A stretch of DNA of 37,856 nt from Acetivibrio straminisolvens JCM 21531 (lineage in GTDB: Bacteria; Bacillota; Clostridia; Acetivibrionales; Acetivibrionaceae): contig NZ_BAVR01000038.1 in the NCBI RefSeq assembly GCF_000521465.1, positions 1-37,856 on the forward strand, given 5' to 3'. The notes under the pieces were generated by a model that saw only the letters and a program-made list of their open reading frames with translations, was not told the origin of the DNA and searched no databases. This document shows, piece by piece, positions 28,187-37,813 of this stretch (position 1 is its first letter; the number at the start of each line of letters is the position of its first letter). The translations under genes and the position numbers were made by a program.

Positions 28187-28644
28187 CAACAAATAACGTT
28201 AAAAAGGTAACATACAAGCTTGGATGTAACTCAAATACATTTCATAAAATATGATACTTCAGGCATAGAATTAAATTACTGACAAACATATTTACAAGTT
28301 ACGTTTTATTACAGTTCAGTAATGATAATGAAACGGACATAATTATACCATAAATTGTATTATGCTTTGCACATGTTGAGAAGAGGATGCACATTCGGTA
28401 TATTTGCACAAAAATATCGCAGTAAAAATATTGATGCTATAAAAGGGAATTTATAAAAAAAATAGAATAATAAATAAAGAACAAAATATTCTTTTGCAGA
28501 ACAGATATAGAGGTTCGCATCCAAAAGTACACAGCATGGCTGGCATAATAATTCTTAAATAATAATTTGAGTAACTTGTTTTGTGTTTACAGGTAATGCA
28601 AATGAACTTTCATAAGTTCAATAAATATACAAGGGGGAATTATT
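28187..28644. other. AT-rich intergenic region upstream of the EF-G paralogue
   Basis: About 460 bases with no gene, tRNA or riboswitch that I can support. A stretch AGAGGTTCGCATCC near 28510 faintly recalls a tRNA T-arm, but no cloverleaf surrounds it. Promoter-like boxes are present but none has both elements. An AAGGGGG ribosome site ends the region. Confidence 0.5.
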
Positions 28645-30730
28645 ATGAAAGACCTGGCTGCGGATAGGATTCGCAATGTATGCCTGATGTCTCACGGAGG
28701 AGCTGGAAAAACAACTCTCGCTGAAGCAATGCTGTTTAACACCGGAGTACTTGAGAGATTTGGAAGAGTTGAAGACGGAACCACCACTTCAGATTACGAC
28801 CCTGAGGAAATCAAGAGAAAGAGTTCAATCAGCACATCTATTTGCCCATGTCAATGGAAAGATTACAAAATTAATGTAATTGATACTCCCGGATATTTTG
28901 ATTTTGTCGGAGAAGTAAAACAAGGAATAAGAGTTGCGGACAGTGCAGTGATTCTTGTTTCCGCAAAAAGCGGAGTTGCAGTAGGAACGGAAAAAGCATG
29001 GACACGAGCTCAGGAAAGAAATATCCCAACTGTCTTTTTTGTAAATAAAATGGATGATGAAAATGCAAACTTCTTCAAAACTTTAGATCAATTGGTTGCA
29101 ACCTTCGGAAAAAATGTAATCGCCTTTCAAATACCCATAGTTGAAAACGCGAAATTTACCGGATATATAGATGTCATAGCAATGAAAGCAAAAAAGTTTG
29201 ATAAAGATAAATTGATTGATGCGGATATTCCTTCGGAATTAAACGATAAAATGCAAGAAATCAGAAGCGCCTTGATTGAAGCCGTGGCAGAAACCAGTGA
29301 AGAACTTATGGAGAAATTCTTTGACGGTCAGGAATTTACGGCTGAGGAAATAAGCAAAGGACTTCGCCAGGGAATAAAGGATGGCTCTTTAGTGCCGGTT
29401 TTCTGCGGTTCCGCGACAGCCAACCTTGGAGTGAGAACACTAATGGATTCCATTGTTGAATTTATGCCCTCTCCGGTCGATGCCGGGGTAGTAAAAGCCC
29501 AAAAATCTGGCAAGGACGAAGTCTGTGAGCTGAAAACCAGCGAGGATGCACCTCTTTCCGCTTTAGTTTTTAAAACAATAGCAGACCCCTTTGTCGGAAA
29601 GATTTCAATGATAAGAGTATTCTCGGGAACATTAAAATCCGATTCCACGGTTTATAACACCACCACAGGAAAAGTGGAAAAAATATCCCAGCTCTTTATA
29701 TTAAGGGGGAAAAAGAATATACCCGTAGATAAGCTGATAACCGGAGATATAGGTGCGGTAGCCAAGCTTCAAACGGTGAACACAAATGACACCCTCTGTA
29801 CCCAGGAAAATCCCGTAGTATTAGACAAAATTCCATTCCCCGAACCGTCATGTCCATGCAGTCCAGCCGACATCAAAAGGTGATGAAGAAAAAATAGGCT
29901 CGGGACTCAACAAACTTCAGGATGAAGACCCTACATTCAAAGTTTCAACAAATACCGAAACCCATCAGACCCTCATTTCCGGTATGGGTGAAATCCACCT
30001 GGATGTAATAGTGAACAAGCTGAAAACAAAATTTGGCGTATCGGTTGAGCTTACTCCTCCTAAAGTACCTTATCGTGAGACAATAAAGAAAAAAGTTAAA
30101 GTGGAAGGAAAGCACAAGAAACAGTCCGGTGGTCACGGTCAATACGGTCATGTTTGGATAGAATTCGAACCCGGGGACAAAGAGGAACTTACCTTCGAAG
30201 AAAAAATATTTGGAGGTGCGGTACCGAAGCAATATTTCCCTGCAGTTGAAAAAGGATTGCAGGAAAGTATTCGAAAAGGTGTGCTGGCAGGTTATCCTGT
30301 GGTATTCCTTAAAGCGACGCTGGTGGACGGATCATACCACTCTGTAGATTCATCGGAAATGGCCTTTAAAATAGCAGCAAATCTTGCTTACAAGAAAGGT
30401 TTGGAACAGGCATCTCCGGTACTCTTGGAGCCCATAGCCCATGTGGAGGTTTATGTACCGGAAAGCTATATGGGAGAAATTATCGGAGATCTAAACAAGA
30501 GAAGAGGAAGAATACTGGGAATGAATCCTCAGGACAACGGTATACAGCAGGTTGTTGCTGAGGTACCCGAGGCGGAAATGTTTAAATATGCCACAGATCT
30601 GACGTCGATGACTCAGGGAAGAGGCTCGTTTAAAATGTGGTTTGAAAGGTATGAAGAGGCACCGCCTCATGTAAGTCAGAAGGTAATTGAGGAAGCGAAA
30701 AAGAATATGTCGGCAGAAGATTCGCAATAG
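28645..30730 (+). CDS. Elongation factor G-like GTPase (EF-G paralogue; two adjacent single-base losses)
   Basis: The repaired product is 695 residues with the five-domain EF-G plan. G1 is SHGGAGKTT (16-24) instead of AHIDAGKTT, G3 is DTPGYFDF (80-87) with Tyr 84 in place of the catalytic His, and G4 is NKMD. These variants mark the EF-G-like/FusA2 paralogue group rather than the housekeeping translocase. Domain IV begins at PYRETIKKK, with SGGHGQYGHVWIEFEP. Two single-base losses within 9 bases, A at 29850 and G at 29858, are repaired to PSMSMAVQPTSKGDEEKIG. The gene stands alone, between a long gap and a strong terminator. Its cellular role is unknown; paralogues of this type are usually dispensable. 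Confidence 0.87.
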
Positions 30731-30762
30731 CTGTTACATATATTATTGTTTCATATTAAAAT

Positions 30763-30797
30763 AAAAAGGGTATGGTATTAATGACCGTACCCTTTTT
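30763..30797 (+). terminator. Strong rho-independent terminator after the EF-G paralogue
   Basis: AAAAAGGGTATGGT (30763-30776) pairs with ACCGTACCCTTTTT (30784-30797) around a 7-base loop, with one G-U pair; the arm ends in TTTTT. Confidence 0.9.
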
Positions 30798-30804
30798 AAT
30801 GTGC

Positions 30805-30824
30805 GCCTCTTGAAATGAAAGAGG
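30805..30824 (+). repeat. Short copy of the hairpin linker found in the cbiM leader
   Basis: GCCTCTTGAAATGAAAGAGG matches the GCCTCTTGGAAT...AAAGAGG junction of the tandem units at 17121-17210 with five bases fewer in the loop. CCTCTT pairs with AAGAGG. It lies between the EF-G terminator and the next promoter. Confidence 0.55.
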
Positions 30825-30829
30825 AAAAA

Positions 30830-30858
30830 TTAAAATCTTATAGAAAACTGTTTATACT
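30830..30858 (+). promoter_or_regulatory. Possible promoter of the HGSNAT-like gene
   Basis: TTAAAA (30830-30835) and TATACT (30853-30858) are 17 bases apart, and the start codon lies 42 bases downstream of the -10. The -35 matches consensus at four of six positions. Confidence 0.4.
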
Positions 30859-30899
30859 ATTATTGTAGAAAAGGTGGTATTTTTGGAGGACGGAAATAA

Positions 30900-31603
30900 A
30901 TGATTAAAGGAAAAAATACTTCGAGTGAGCGAATCTGGGAAATCGATGTTTTAAGAGGAATCCTTGTAATAATAATGGTGATACTGCATATTCTTTATGA
31001 CCTTGAGTTTGTTTATAATTTTCCTATCGGTTACGGTACGGGATTTATAGATAAAATCAGAATTTTAGATGCCACATTGTTTATAATGGTCTCCGGTATT
31101 AGTACCAAGTTCAGCAAAAACAGCTTTAGACGGGGACTTGTAGTTTTTTTCGCTGCTTTATTCATAAGTCTTGTTACTTTTATCGCTGGCAGGGATTATT
31201 TTATTTCTTTCGGAATACTCCATCTTTTAGGCATATGTATGATGGTTTCTCCATTATTAAAAAAAATTCCGACACCTTGGCTTTTGATACTTAGTTTGAT
31301 TATTGCCGGGACTCGTTTTATTGTCTCTGATGTTAATGTTTTCCACAACTATTTTTTCATGTTTGGGTTTCACAACGATAAATTCATTTCGGCGGATTAT
31401 TATCCTATTTTTCCTTGGGCATGGCCTTTTTTGCTTGGCATTGCATTAAGCAGATTTATTTATAAGGAAAAGAAAAGTATTTTCAAATTTTCTGTCAGGG
31501 ACAATCACATAAGCCGCCTCGGAAGGCATTCCCTTTTGGTATATTTGATCCATCAGCCGTGATACTACTGTTATTGGCAATTATAATGAGACTTTTGGTA
31601 TGA
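30900..31603 (+). CDS. HGSNAT-like (DUF1624) integral membrane protein (one frame break near the end)
   Basis: The N-terminus RIWEIDVLRGILVIIMVILHILYDL is the signature of the heparan-alpha-glucosaminide N-acetyltransferase catalytic domain family (PF07786, formerly DUF1624), in which a conserved His lies in the first helix. Six to seven hydrophobic helices follow, with FISFGILHLLG and YPIFPWAWPFLLGI typical of the family. The open frame stops at 31562. One G at 31559 restores LVYLIHQPVILLLLAIIMRLLV and ends at 31603, giving 234 residues and a complete last helix. GGAGGA precedes the ATG. Bacterial members are uncharacterised; acetyl transfer to a cell-surface sugar is an analogy only. Confidence 0.82.
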
Positions 31604-31796
31604 ATACAATATAATACCTGCGGAAAAAATAACGAGGCAATGAATGTATAACCTTTTAGCCGAACTTGGTTGGATAATATAAGGATAGAACCGGTAAAAT
31701 AATGAGCTACTGAAAATAAGTAACAGGTATTGATATTATTTTTTTGAATAAATTAAAATAATTGCTCATTATAAGAAGATATTCACTTTAAAGACC
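31604..31796. other. Non-coding stretch upstream of the ctsR promoter
   Basis: No gene is seen. ATAATGAGC (31699-31707) and GCTCATTAT (31764-31772) are perfect 9-base inverted arms 56 bases apart, with a T-run between them. This could be a weak terminator or nothing; I cannot tell. Confidence 0.35.
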
Positions 31797-31825
31797 TTGA
31801 ATATGGGATTAAAGTATTTTATAAT
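31797..31825 (+). promoter_or_regulatory. SigA-type promoter of the ctsR operon
   Basis: TTGAAT (31797-31802) and TATAAT (31820-31825) are 17 bases apart; a second TATAAT overlaps at 31825-31830. The predicted start of transcription falls inside or at the edge of the CtsR operator. Confidence 0.75.
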
Positions 31826-31834
31826 ATAATCAAA

Positions 31835-31851
31835 GGTCAAAGAAAGTCAAA
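31835..31851 (+). promoter_or_regulatory. CtsR operator
   Basis: GGTCAAA-GAA-AGTCAAA matches the CtsR heptad direct repeat (A/GGTCAAA, three bases, A/GGTCAAA). It lies just downstream of the -10, where bound CtsR would block transcription, so the operon is autoregulated and induced by heat or protein stress. Confidence 0.9.
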
Positions 31852-31870
31852 ATCAGCACGGAATAGGGTG

Positions 31871-32337
31871 ATGAGTATGGCGAAACTCAGCGATCTTATA
31901 GAACAATTTATAAAACAGTTGATTAATGATACCGACGGAACCATTGAAATTCAAAGAAATGAGCTTGCCAACCAATTTAACTGTGTGCCATCCCAGATAA
32001 ATTATGTAATAGACACAAGGTTCACAACCGAAAGAGGCTATTATGTAGAAAGCCGCAGGGGTGGAGGAGGATATATAAAGATAAGACGGGTAAGTATTGG
32101 GCACGAAGGCAAGAATTATCTTATGCACATCATCAACTCCATGGGTGACAGCATTTCTCAGCAGTCGGCTCATGTATTTATAAATAATTTTATTGACCAT
32201 AATGTTATATCGGAAAGGGAAGCATTGATGCTTAAAGCCGCTACCAGCGACAAGGCCCTTTCGGCCGTCCCTGTAGAGAGTAGAGGTATATTCGGGCCAG
32301 TATCTTAAAAAACATGCTGGTGTGTCTTTTGGTTTGA
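31871..32337 (+). CDS. ctsR: Transcriptional repressor CtsR (one frame break)
   Basis: CtsR represses clp genes and is inactivated under heat and by the McsA/McsB system. The N-terminal winged helix has LSDLIEQFIKQLI, LANQFNCVPSQINYVIDTRF and the glycine-rich wing RRGGGGYIKIRR. The C-terminal domain has GDSISQQSAHVFINNFIDHNVISEREALML. The open frame ends early at 32308; one C at 32293 restores IFRASILKNMLVCLLV, the conserved CtsR ending, and gives 155 residues, the usual length. I chose ATG 31871; GTG 31868 and ATG 31877 are alternatives. It is first in ctsR-mcsA-mcsB-clpC, 20 bases after the operator. Confidence 0.94.
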
Positions 32338-32385
32338 TACAAGTAACCTATTAATGTTGGATCCTTTTTGAAGGGAGTGAGCATA

Positions 32386-32886
32386 ATGTTGTGTCAAAAA
32401 TGTCAGAAAAGAGTTGCCAACGTTCAGATGACACAAATAATAAACAACAGCAAAAGTGTTGTTTACCTCTGTGAACAATGTGCCCGGGAGGAAGGAAAGT
32501 TTAATGTGATATCTCCTTTTAGCATAAATGACTTTTTCTCAGGCATTATGGGATTTCCATATATGGCATCGGCTCCACAGCAAAACCCGGATGTAGTGTG
32601 TGAAACCTGTGGGATGAGCTATGAGGAATTCAAAAAAATCGGTAAACTAGGTTGTTCCAACTGTTACAAGGTGTATAACGATAAGTTGGTTCCGCTGCTA
32701 AGAAGACTTCATGGAAATATACAATACAATGGAAAGTTTCCCTCCAGAGCTTTCGGAAGTATTAGAGTGTCCAGAGAAATTGAGAAACTAAAGCAGCAGC
32801 TTAATATCGCTATAAAAAATGAGGAATATGAAAAAGCAGCGGTATTGAGGGATCAAATAAAAAGTCTCGAGTCAAACAATATGTAA
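32386..32886 (+). CDS. mcsA: Zinc-binding regulator McsA (UVR-motif protein)
   Basis: This unbroken 166-residue protein activates the arginine kinase McsB and modulates CtsR. Four CxxC pairs are visible: CQKC, CEQC, CETC and CSNC. The last 35 residues, IEKLKQQLNIAIKNEEYEKA..., form a UVR motif like that of UvrB and ClpC. I chose ATG 32386 because AAGGGAG lies 9 bases upstream; an upstream TTG at 32368 is in frame but has no ribosome site. Confidence 0.94.
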   Translation: MLCQKCQKRVANVQMTQIINNSKSVVYLCEQCAREEGKFNVISPFSINDFFSGIMGFPYMASAPQQNPDVVCETCGMSYEEFKKIGKLGCSNCYKVYNDKLVPLLRRLHGNIQYNGKFPSRAFGSIRVSREIEKLKQQLNIAIKNEEYEKAAVLRDQIKSLESNNM

Positions 32887-32934
32887 ACAGGACAGAACAG
32901 CGCATTGGTTTTGCAGGAGCAGGAGGTGTATATG

Positions 32935-33955
32935 ATGAATGAGTGTACATGCAAATAGGTCCCGAATCGGATGTGGTAATGAGCACAAGAGTGCGTATAG
33001 CAAGGAACTTTAACGGAATTCCTTTCCCGTCTAAAATGCAAAGAAGATGGGAAATTGATAATAAAGAAGGTCAAGGAAGCGATTTTTGGAAGAAGCAGTG
33101 CCATTGGGGATAATTTTAAGTTTATTGATATTCATGAACTGACACCGGTTCAAAGGCAAGTGCTGGTGGAAAAACACCTTATAAGCAGACTTGGCAGAAA
33201 GCCGCATTGAAAGCGGGGTAATTATCAGTGCGGAAGAAAATATCAGCATAATGATTAATGAAGAAGACCATCTCAGGATACAGTGCCTTTCTGCAGGCTT
33301 ACAACTTGACGATACATGGAATCTTTGCAACAAGATAGACAATCTGCTGGAGGAAAGTATCGATTATGCTTTTGACGAAAAATTCGGATATCTCACCTGT
33401 TGTCCCACCAACCTTGGGACCGGCATAAGGACTTCGGTAATGCTGCATCTTCCTGCACTTACCATGACGGGATATATAAAAGGTATTCTTGAGATATGTT
33501 CAAAGCTGGGAATTGCGGTAAGAGGGCTTTACGGCGAAAATTCCGAGGCTTCGGGTAATATGTACCAGATATCCAATCAAGTTACCCTTGGGCTTACTGA
33601 GGGAGAAATAATTTCGAATATAAACAATATTGCAAAACAGATAATTGACCAGGAAAGAGCTTTAAGAAAACAGCTTTACAAGCAGAATTCCTTCAGGTTT
33701 GAGGACAGAATTTTCCGTTCTTTAGGCCTTTTGTCCAACGCAAGGATAATTTCCTCGGAAGAGGGGCTAAAATTGTTGTCCGATGTTAGATTGGGAGTTG
33801 ATATGGGAATAATTACAGATATAGATATTAGGAAACTTAATGAAATACAGCTCCTGGTACAGCCGGCAAACTTGCAGGAAAGTGTAGGAAGGCCGCTGAA
33901 TCCGGAGGAAAGGGATATAAAGAGAGCGGAAACCATAAGAAACAGACTGAAGTAG
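32935..33955 (+). CDS. mcsB: Protein arginine kinase McsB (three frame breaks)
   Basis: McsB phosphorylates arginines of misfolded proteins and CtsR, marking them for ClpCP. The guanido-kinase fold is clear: VVMSTRVRIARNF, NEEDHLRIQCL, GTGIRTSVMLHLPAL, and RGLYGENSEASGNMYQISNQVTLG. The gene is broken at 32945 (one G restores MMNEWYMQIGPESD), at 33039-33042 (two A lost or one extra, MQ-EDGKLIIKKV) and at 33187-33190 (a lost GA restores LISRDLAESRIESG). Only the part from 33191 is open as it stands. Repaired length is about 340 residues. AGGAGG lies 8 bases before ATG 32935; ATG 32932 is an alternative. Confidence 0.9.
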
Positions 33956-34008
33956 AAGATTTATAAACTTGCACGATAAACAAATATAGATATGAAGGAG
34001 GATGTACC

Positions 34009-36465
34009 ATGTACGGACGTTTTACCGAAAAAGCACAAAAAGCAATAAATATTTCTCAGAACATAGCTATAGAATTGGGGCATAATTATGTTGGAACAGA
34101 GCACCTTCTTCTGGGTTTGGTAAAGGAAGGAAGCGGAGTTGCCGCACGGGTTTTGCAAAGTCAGGGTGTCACCGAAGACAAGGTTATAAAGGAAATTGAA
34201 GAACTCATTGGACGCGGTGAAGTAATGGGGCAGCCGTTGGATTTTACTCCAAGAACCAAAAGAGTTCTTGAGCTTAGCTATAGAGAAGCACGGAGAATGG
34301 GTCACAACTATATCGGAACAGAGCACCTTCTTTTAGGAATAATGAAAGAAGGAGAAAGTGTTGCCGTAAGGATTTTGAAGGACTTGGGAGTTGAGCATCA
34401 AAAGCTTATTCAGGAGATACTAAACATGCTCAGTGAGGAAGCGTCCAATTCTTCCGGTGTACCTAAAAACAACACATCCTATTCAAATACACCAACCCTA
34501 AATCAATTTGGCAGGGACTTGACAGAGATGGCAAGAGAAGCAAAGTTTGACCCGGTAATAGGCCGTGACAAGGAAATTGAAAGGGTGGTGCAGATTCTAA
34601 GCAGAAGGACAAAGAACAATCCTTGCTTAATTGGTGAGCCGGGAGTCGGTAAAACTGCAATTGCCGAAGGGCTTGCCCAGAAGATAGTTGAGGGAAATAT
34701 TCCGGAGATATTGAAGGACAAAAGAGTTGTAACTTTGGACTTGTCCTCTATGGTTGCCGGTGCAAAATATAGAGGTGAATTTGAAGAAAGGCTTAAAAAG
34801 GCCCTTGATGAAATCAGGAAAGCAGGCAATGTAATACTGTTTATTGACGAAATGCACACAATCATTGGAGCCGGTGCGGCTGAGGGTGCAATCGATGCAT
34901 CAAATATATTAAAGCCTTCTTTGGCAAGGGGCGAGATTCAGGTTATCGGTGCCACTACTATTGATGAGTACAGGAAGCATATCGAAAAAGATGCGGCACT
35001 AGAGAGAAGATTTCAGCCGATTACTGTCGGAGAACCAACAAAAGAAGAAGCCATTGAAATATTAAGGGGTTTGAGAGACAAGTACGAGGCGCATCACAGT
35101 GTAAAAATCACTGACGAGGCTTTGGTAGCAGCTGTAAACATGTCCGACAGATACATTACGGACCGGTTCCTGCCCGATAAAGCCATTGACCTTATAGATG
35201 AGGCTGCATCAAGGGTAAGACTGAAATCCTTTACTGCACCCCCTGATTTAAAGCATCTTGAGGAAAAGGTTGAGAGACTTAGAAAAGAGAAGGAAGATGC
35301 AATAGTATGCCAGGAATTTGAAAAGGCTGCCCGGATAAGAGATGAGGAGCAGAGACTGAAAAATGAGCTGGAGAAAGCAAAGGACAGCTGGCGTCAGAAA
35401 AATCAGACCACTACAAATACAGTTAGCGAAGATGATATTGCAGGAATTGTGGCTGACTGGACGGGTATTCCGGTAAAGAGACTTGCCGAGGAAGAATCCG
35501 AAAGACTCATGAAGATGGAAGAAATACTTCACAAAAGAGTAATAGGACAGGATGAAGCTGTAAAGGCAATATCCAAAGCCATTAGAAGAGGAAGGGTAGG
35601 CCTCAAAGATCCGAAGAGACCTGTGGGCTCGTTTATATTCCTTGGTCCTACAGGAGTAGGAAAGACTGAGCTTAGCAAAGCTTTGGCGGAGGCTCTCTTT
35701 GGTGAAGAAAACGCAATGATCAGAATAGATATGTCGGAGTACATGGAGAAACACAGCGTTTCAAGACTTGTGGGTTCACCTCCGGGATATGTCGGTTATG
35801 AAGAAGGGGGACAGCTTACCGAAAAAGTAAGAAGGAAACCTTATTCGGTAGTATTGTTTGATGAAATTGAAAAGGCGCATCCGGATATATTCAATATTCT
35901 GCTTCAAATTCTTGAAGACGGAAGGCTGACTGATTCCCAGGGCAGAGTAGTGGACTTTAGAAATACGGTAATTATCATGACATCAAACATAGGTGCGCGG
36001 CTCATAACCGAACCGAAGCAACTGGGATTTGCTCCGGTTAGCCAAGACAAAGCAAAAAGCTATGAAGATATGAAAAACAACGTCATGGGTGAGCTTAAAA
36101 AGAACTTCAGGCCGGAATTCTTAAACAGGATAGATGAGATAATCGTGTTCCATCCTCTTGAAGAAGAACACCTGAAGAAGATAGTAGGACTTATGGTAAA
36201 CAACCTTGCCGACAGGCTCAAACAGAATGATATTACTATTGAGGTATCGGAAGAGGCGAAAGCTCTTCTTGCAAAGAACGGATTCGATCAGGTGTATGGA
36301 GCAAGACCGTTAAGAAGAGCCGTACAGAGCATGATTGAGGATAAACTGGCTGAGGAAATGCTGGAAGGAAAAGTAAAATCGGGAGACAAAGTATTTGTTG
36401 ATGCTAGAGAAGGTGAACTGGTATTTCTTCAGAATAAAAACGAGATTGCCATGGACAGAAGCTAA
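34009..36465 (+). CDS. clpC: ATP-dependent Clp protease ATP-binding subunit ClpC
   Basis: This unbroken 818-residue AAA+ unfoldase feeds substrates to ClpP. Two N-terminal Clp_N repeats (about 1-145, starting [13 protein letters not shown] and with [13 protein letters not shown] twice) bind McsB-marked substrates and adaptors. AAA domain 1 has Walker A GEPGVGKT and Walker B ILFIDEMH. The middle region contains a UVR-like coiled coil ([21 protein letters not shown]). AAA domain 2 has [19 protein letters not shown] and a ClpP-type tail. GGAGG precedes the ATG. It ends the CtsR operon with a terminator 6 bases after the stop. Confidence 0.96.
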   Translation: MYGRFTEKAQKAINISQNIAIELGHNYVGTEHLLLGLVKEGSGVAARVLQSQGVTEDKVIKEIEELIGRGEVMGQPLDFTPRTKRVLELSYREARRMGHNYIGTEHLLLGIMKEGESVAVRILKDLGVEHQKLIQEILNMLSEEASNSSGVPKNNTSYSNTPTLNQFGRDLTEMAREAKFDPVIGRDKEIERVVQILSRRTKNNPCLIGEPGVGKTAIAEGLAQKIVEGNIPEILKDKRVVTLDLSSMVAGAKYRGEFEERLKKALDEIRKAGNVILFIDEMHTIIGAGAAEGAIDASNILKPSLARGEIQVIGATTIDEYRKHIEKDAALERRFQPITVGEPTKEEAIEILRGLRDKYEAHHSVKITDEALVAAVNMSDRYITDRFLPDKAIDLIDEAASRVRLKSFTAPPDLKHLEEKVERLRKEKEDAIVCQEFEKAARIRDEEQRLKNELEKAKDSWRQKNQTTTNTVSEDDIAGIVADWTGIPVKRLAEEESERLMKMEEILHKRVIGQDEAVKAISKAIRRGRVGLKDPKRPVGSFIFLGPTGVGKTELSKALAEALFGEENAMIRIDMSEYMEKHSVSRLVGSPPGYVGYEEGGQLTEKVRRKPYSVVLFDEIEKAHPDIFNILLQILEDGRLTDSQGRVVDFRNTVIIMTSNIGARLITEPKQLGFAPVSQDKAKSYEDMKNNVMGELKKNFRPEFLNRIDEIIVFHPLEEEHLKKIVGLMVNNLADRLKQNDITIEVSEEAKALLAKNGFDQVYGARPLRRAVQSMIEDKLAEEMLEGKVKSGDKVFVDAREGELVFLQNKNEIAMDRS

Positions 36466-36470
36466 GGATA

Positions 36471-36511
36471 AAAAAGAGTCAGAGGAAATAATTCCTTTTG
36501 GCTCTTTTTTT
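36471..36511. terminator. Terminator between convergent clpC and glycosyltransferase genes
   Basis: AAAAAGAG...AGAGGAA pairs with TTCCTTTT...CTCTTTTT around an ATAA loop, followed by TTTTTTT on the plus strand. The stop codon of the minus-strand glycosyltransferase (36510-36512) lies at its right edge. Confidence 0.85.
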
Positions 36512-37763
36512 ATGCCTTTTCCAGATCGGAGATACTTATTTTCCTTGAATGCTGCGTGTGGCTCCAGTCTTTATTGTTTTTACTCATAAATCCCTGTATG
36601 GTAATCGGTATCCATGTAATGCAGTAAAAAGGATAAATCAAAAATCCGTAAAGCACCTTCAAGTTGAATTTTTTCTCTGAAAGTACAATCAAAGGTCCAT
36701 AGAGAAACTGCAATGTTACAAATACAGTCCAGACTTCTGTGGGAAAAACATATTTTAGATTATAAAAAGGGGATTCGGGATAAACAGTTTGAATCCACAT
36801 CATTATTGTTATTAGTCCAATAAAAACCAGCCTTATGGGCTGAAATAAATAAACCGCACAGTCAAAGGCTATTAAATCTCTCTCCCTGAAAGCTTTTCGA
36901 AACAGCGGACCCAAATACCGGCTTGCACAGTCTGCGTGACCCTGCATCCACCTTTTGCGCTGGTTCCATGATTGCTTTAATGTAATGGGCTTTTCGTCAT
37001 AAACCACTGCATTATGGGACCATGCAACCTTGTAGTTGTTTAATGCAAGCTTCATTGTAAACTCCAAATCTTCTGTAAGGCATGTCGCTCCCCAGCCTAT
37101 TTCTTTCAGGACATTCACGTCAATACAAAAGCCTGTGCCGCAAAGTCCGCAGCTTAGGCCCAAGTAGTATCTCGGAAGCTGGAATATCCTATTTGAAAGC
37201 CAAAACGCTATGGAGTATGACAGAGTAATCCATGAATCAAAGGGATTTTTGCTGTCGATATACCCTTGGACAACCTTGTGGCCTTTGCATAGCTGTTTGT
37301 TCATTTCTAAGAGATAGTTGGATGAGACAAGATTGTCGGCGTCGAACACACTTATTGCATCATATTTTTCTCCCATGTTGTATATTTTTTCAAACATCCA
37401 CTCCAGGCATATCCTTTTCCCCGGGCGGAGTTATTGATCCTCCTGTATACAATAGCCCCATGTTCTTCAGCTATTTCGGCGGTTCTGTCCGTACAATTGT
37501 CGGCGATTACAAACACGTCAAAAAGATTTCTGGGATAGTTTTGCCTAAAAAGGCTGTCAACTATATGGGCAATTACTGCTTCTTCATTATGAGCGGCAAC
37601 AATCAAAGCAAATTTTTTTGAGGAATGTACTCTTGTGGGCTAGTTTCTCTGCGTTTTAACCAGCCAAAGATTGATATTCCGAAAAATAGCATCCTGCAAT
37701 AAATATTATCACCTGCATAATTTGTGTTGTACCGTATATAAAGCTGTTTAGTTGTGATAACAT
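36510..37763 (-). CDS. Processive family 2 glycosyltransferase, membrane-bound (three frame breaks)
   Basis: The repaired protein is about 418 residues. An N-terminal membrane helix (about 15-35) is followed by the GT2 domain FALIVAAHNEEAVI, with the UDP-sugar motifs VIADNC and FDADN, the catalytic TED and the QRKRW motif that marks cellulose/hyaluronan-type synthases. Three or four helices end the protein. The breaks are at 37682-37686 (one base restores CYFFGISIFGWLKRR), 37613-37619 (QKKFALIVAAHN) and 37403-37404 (GYAWEWMFEKIYNMG). With these repaired the start is the ATG at 37763 with GGAGG 7 bases upstream, so the gene is complete. The sugar and polymer are not known. Confidence 0.83.
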
Positions 37764-37784
37764 CTGATTCCTCCAAATAAATTT

Positions 37785-37813
37785 ATTATATGAGATTGAT
37801 TTCTTGGGCACAA
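37785..37813 (-). promoter_or_regulatory. Possible promoter of the glycosyltransferase gene
   Basis: On the minus strand TATAAT (37790-37785) follows TTGTGC (37813-37808) by 17 bases. The -10 is perfect, the -35 partial; the start codon is 22 bases downstream of the -10. Confidence 0.45.

Noticed and set aside
28505..28560. Possible tRNA around AGAGGTTCGCATCC
   Set aside because: Only a T-arm-like string is present; no acceptor, D or anticodon stems can be formed around it.
29841..29890. Programmed frameshift in the EF-G paralogue
   Set aside because: There is no slippery heptamer, and two separate single-base losses are needed. The same type of loss recurs throughout the window, so error is the simpler explanation.
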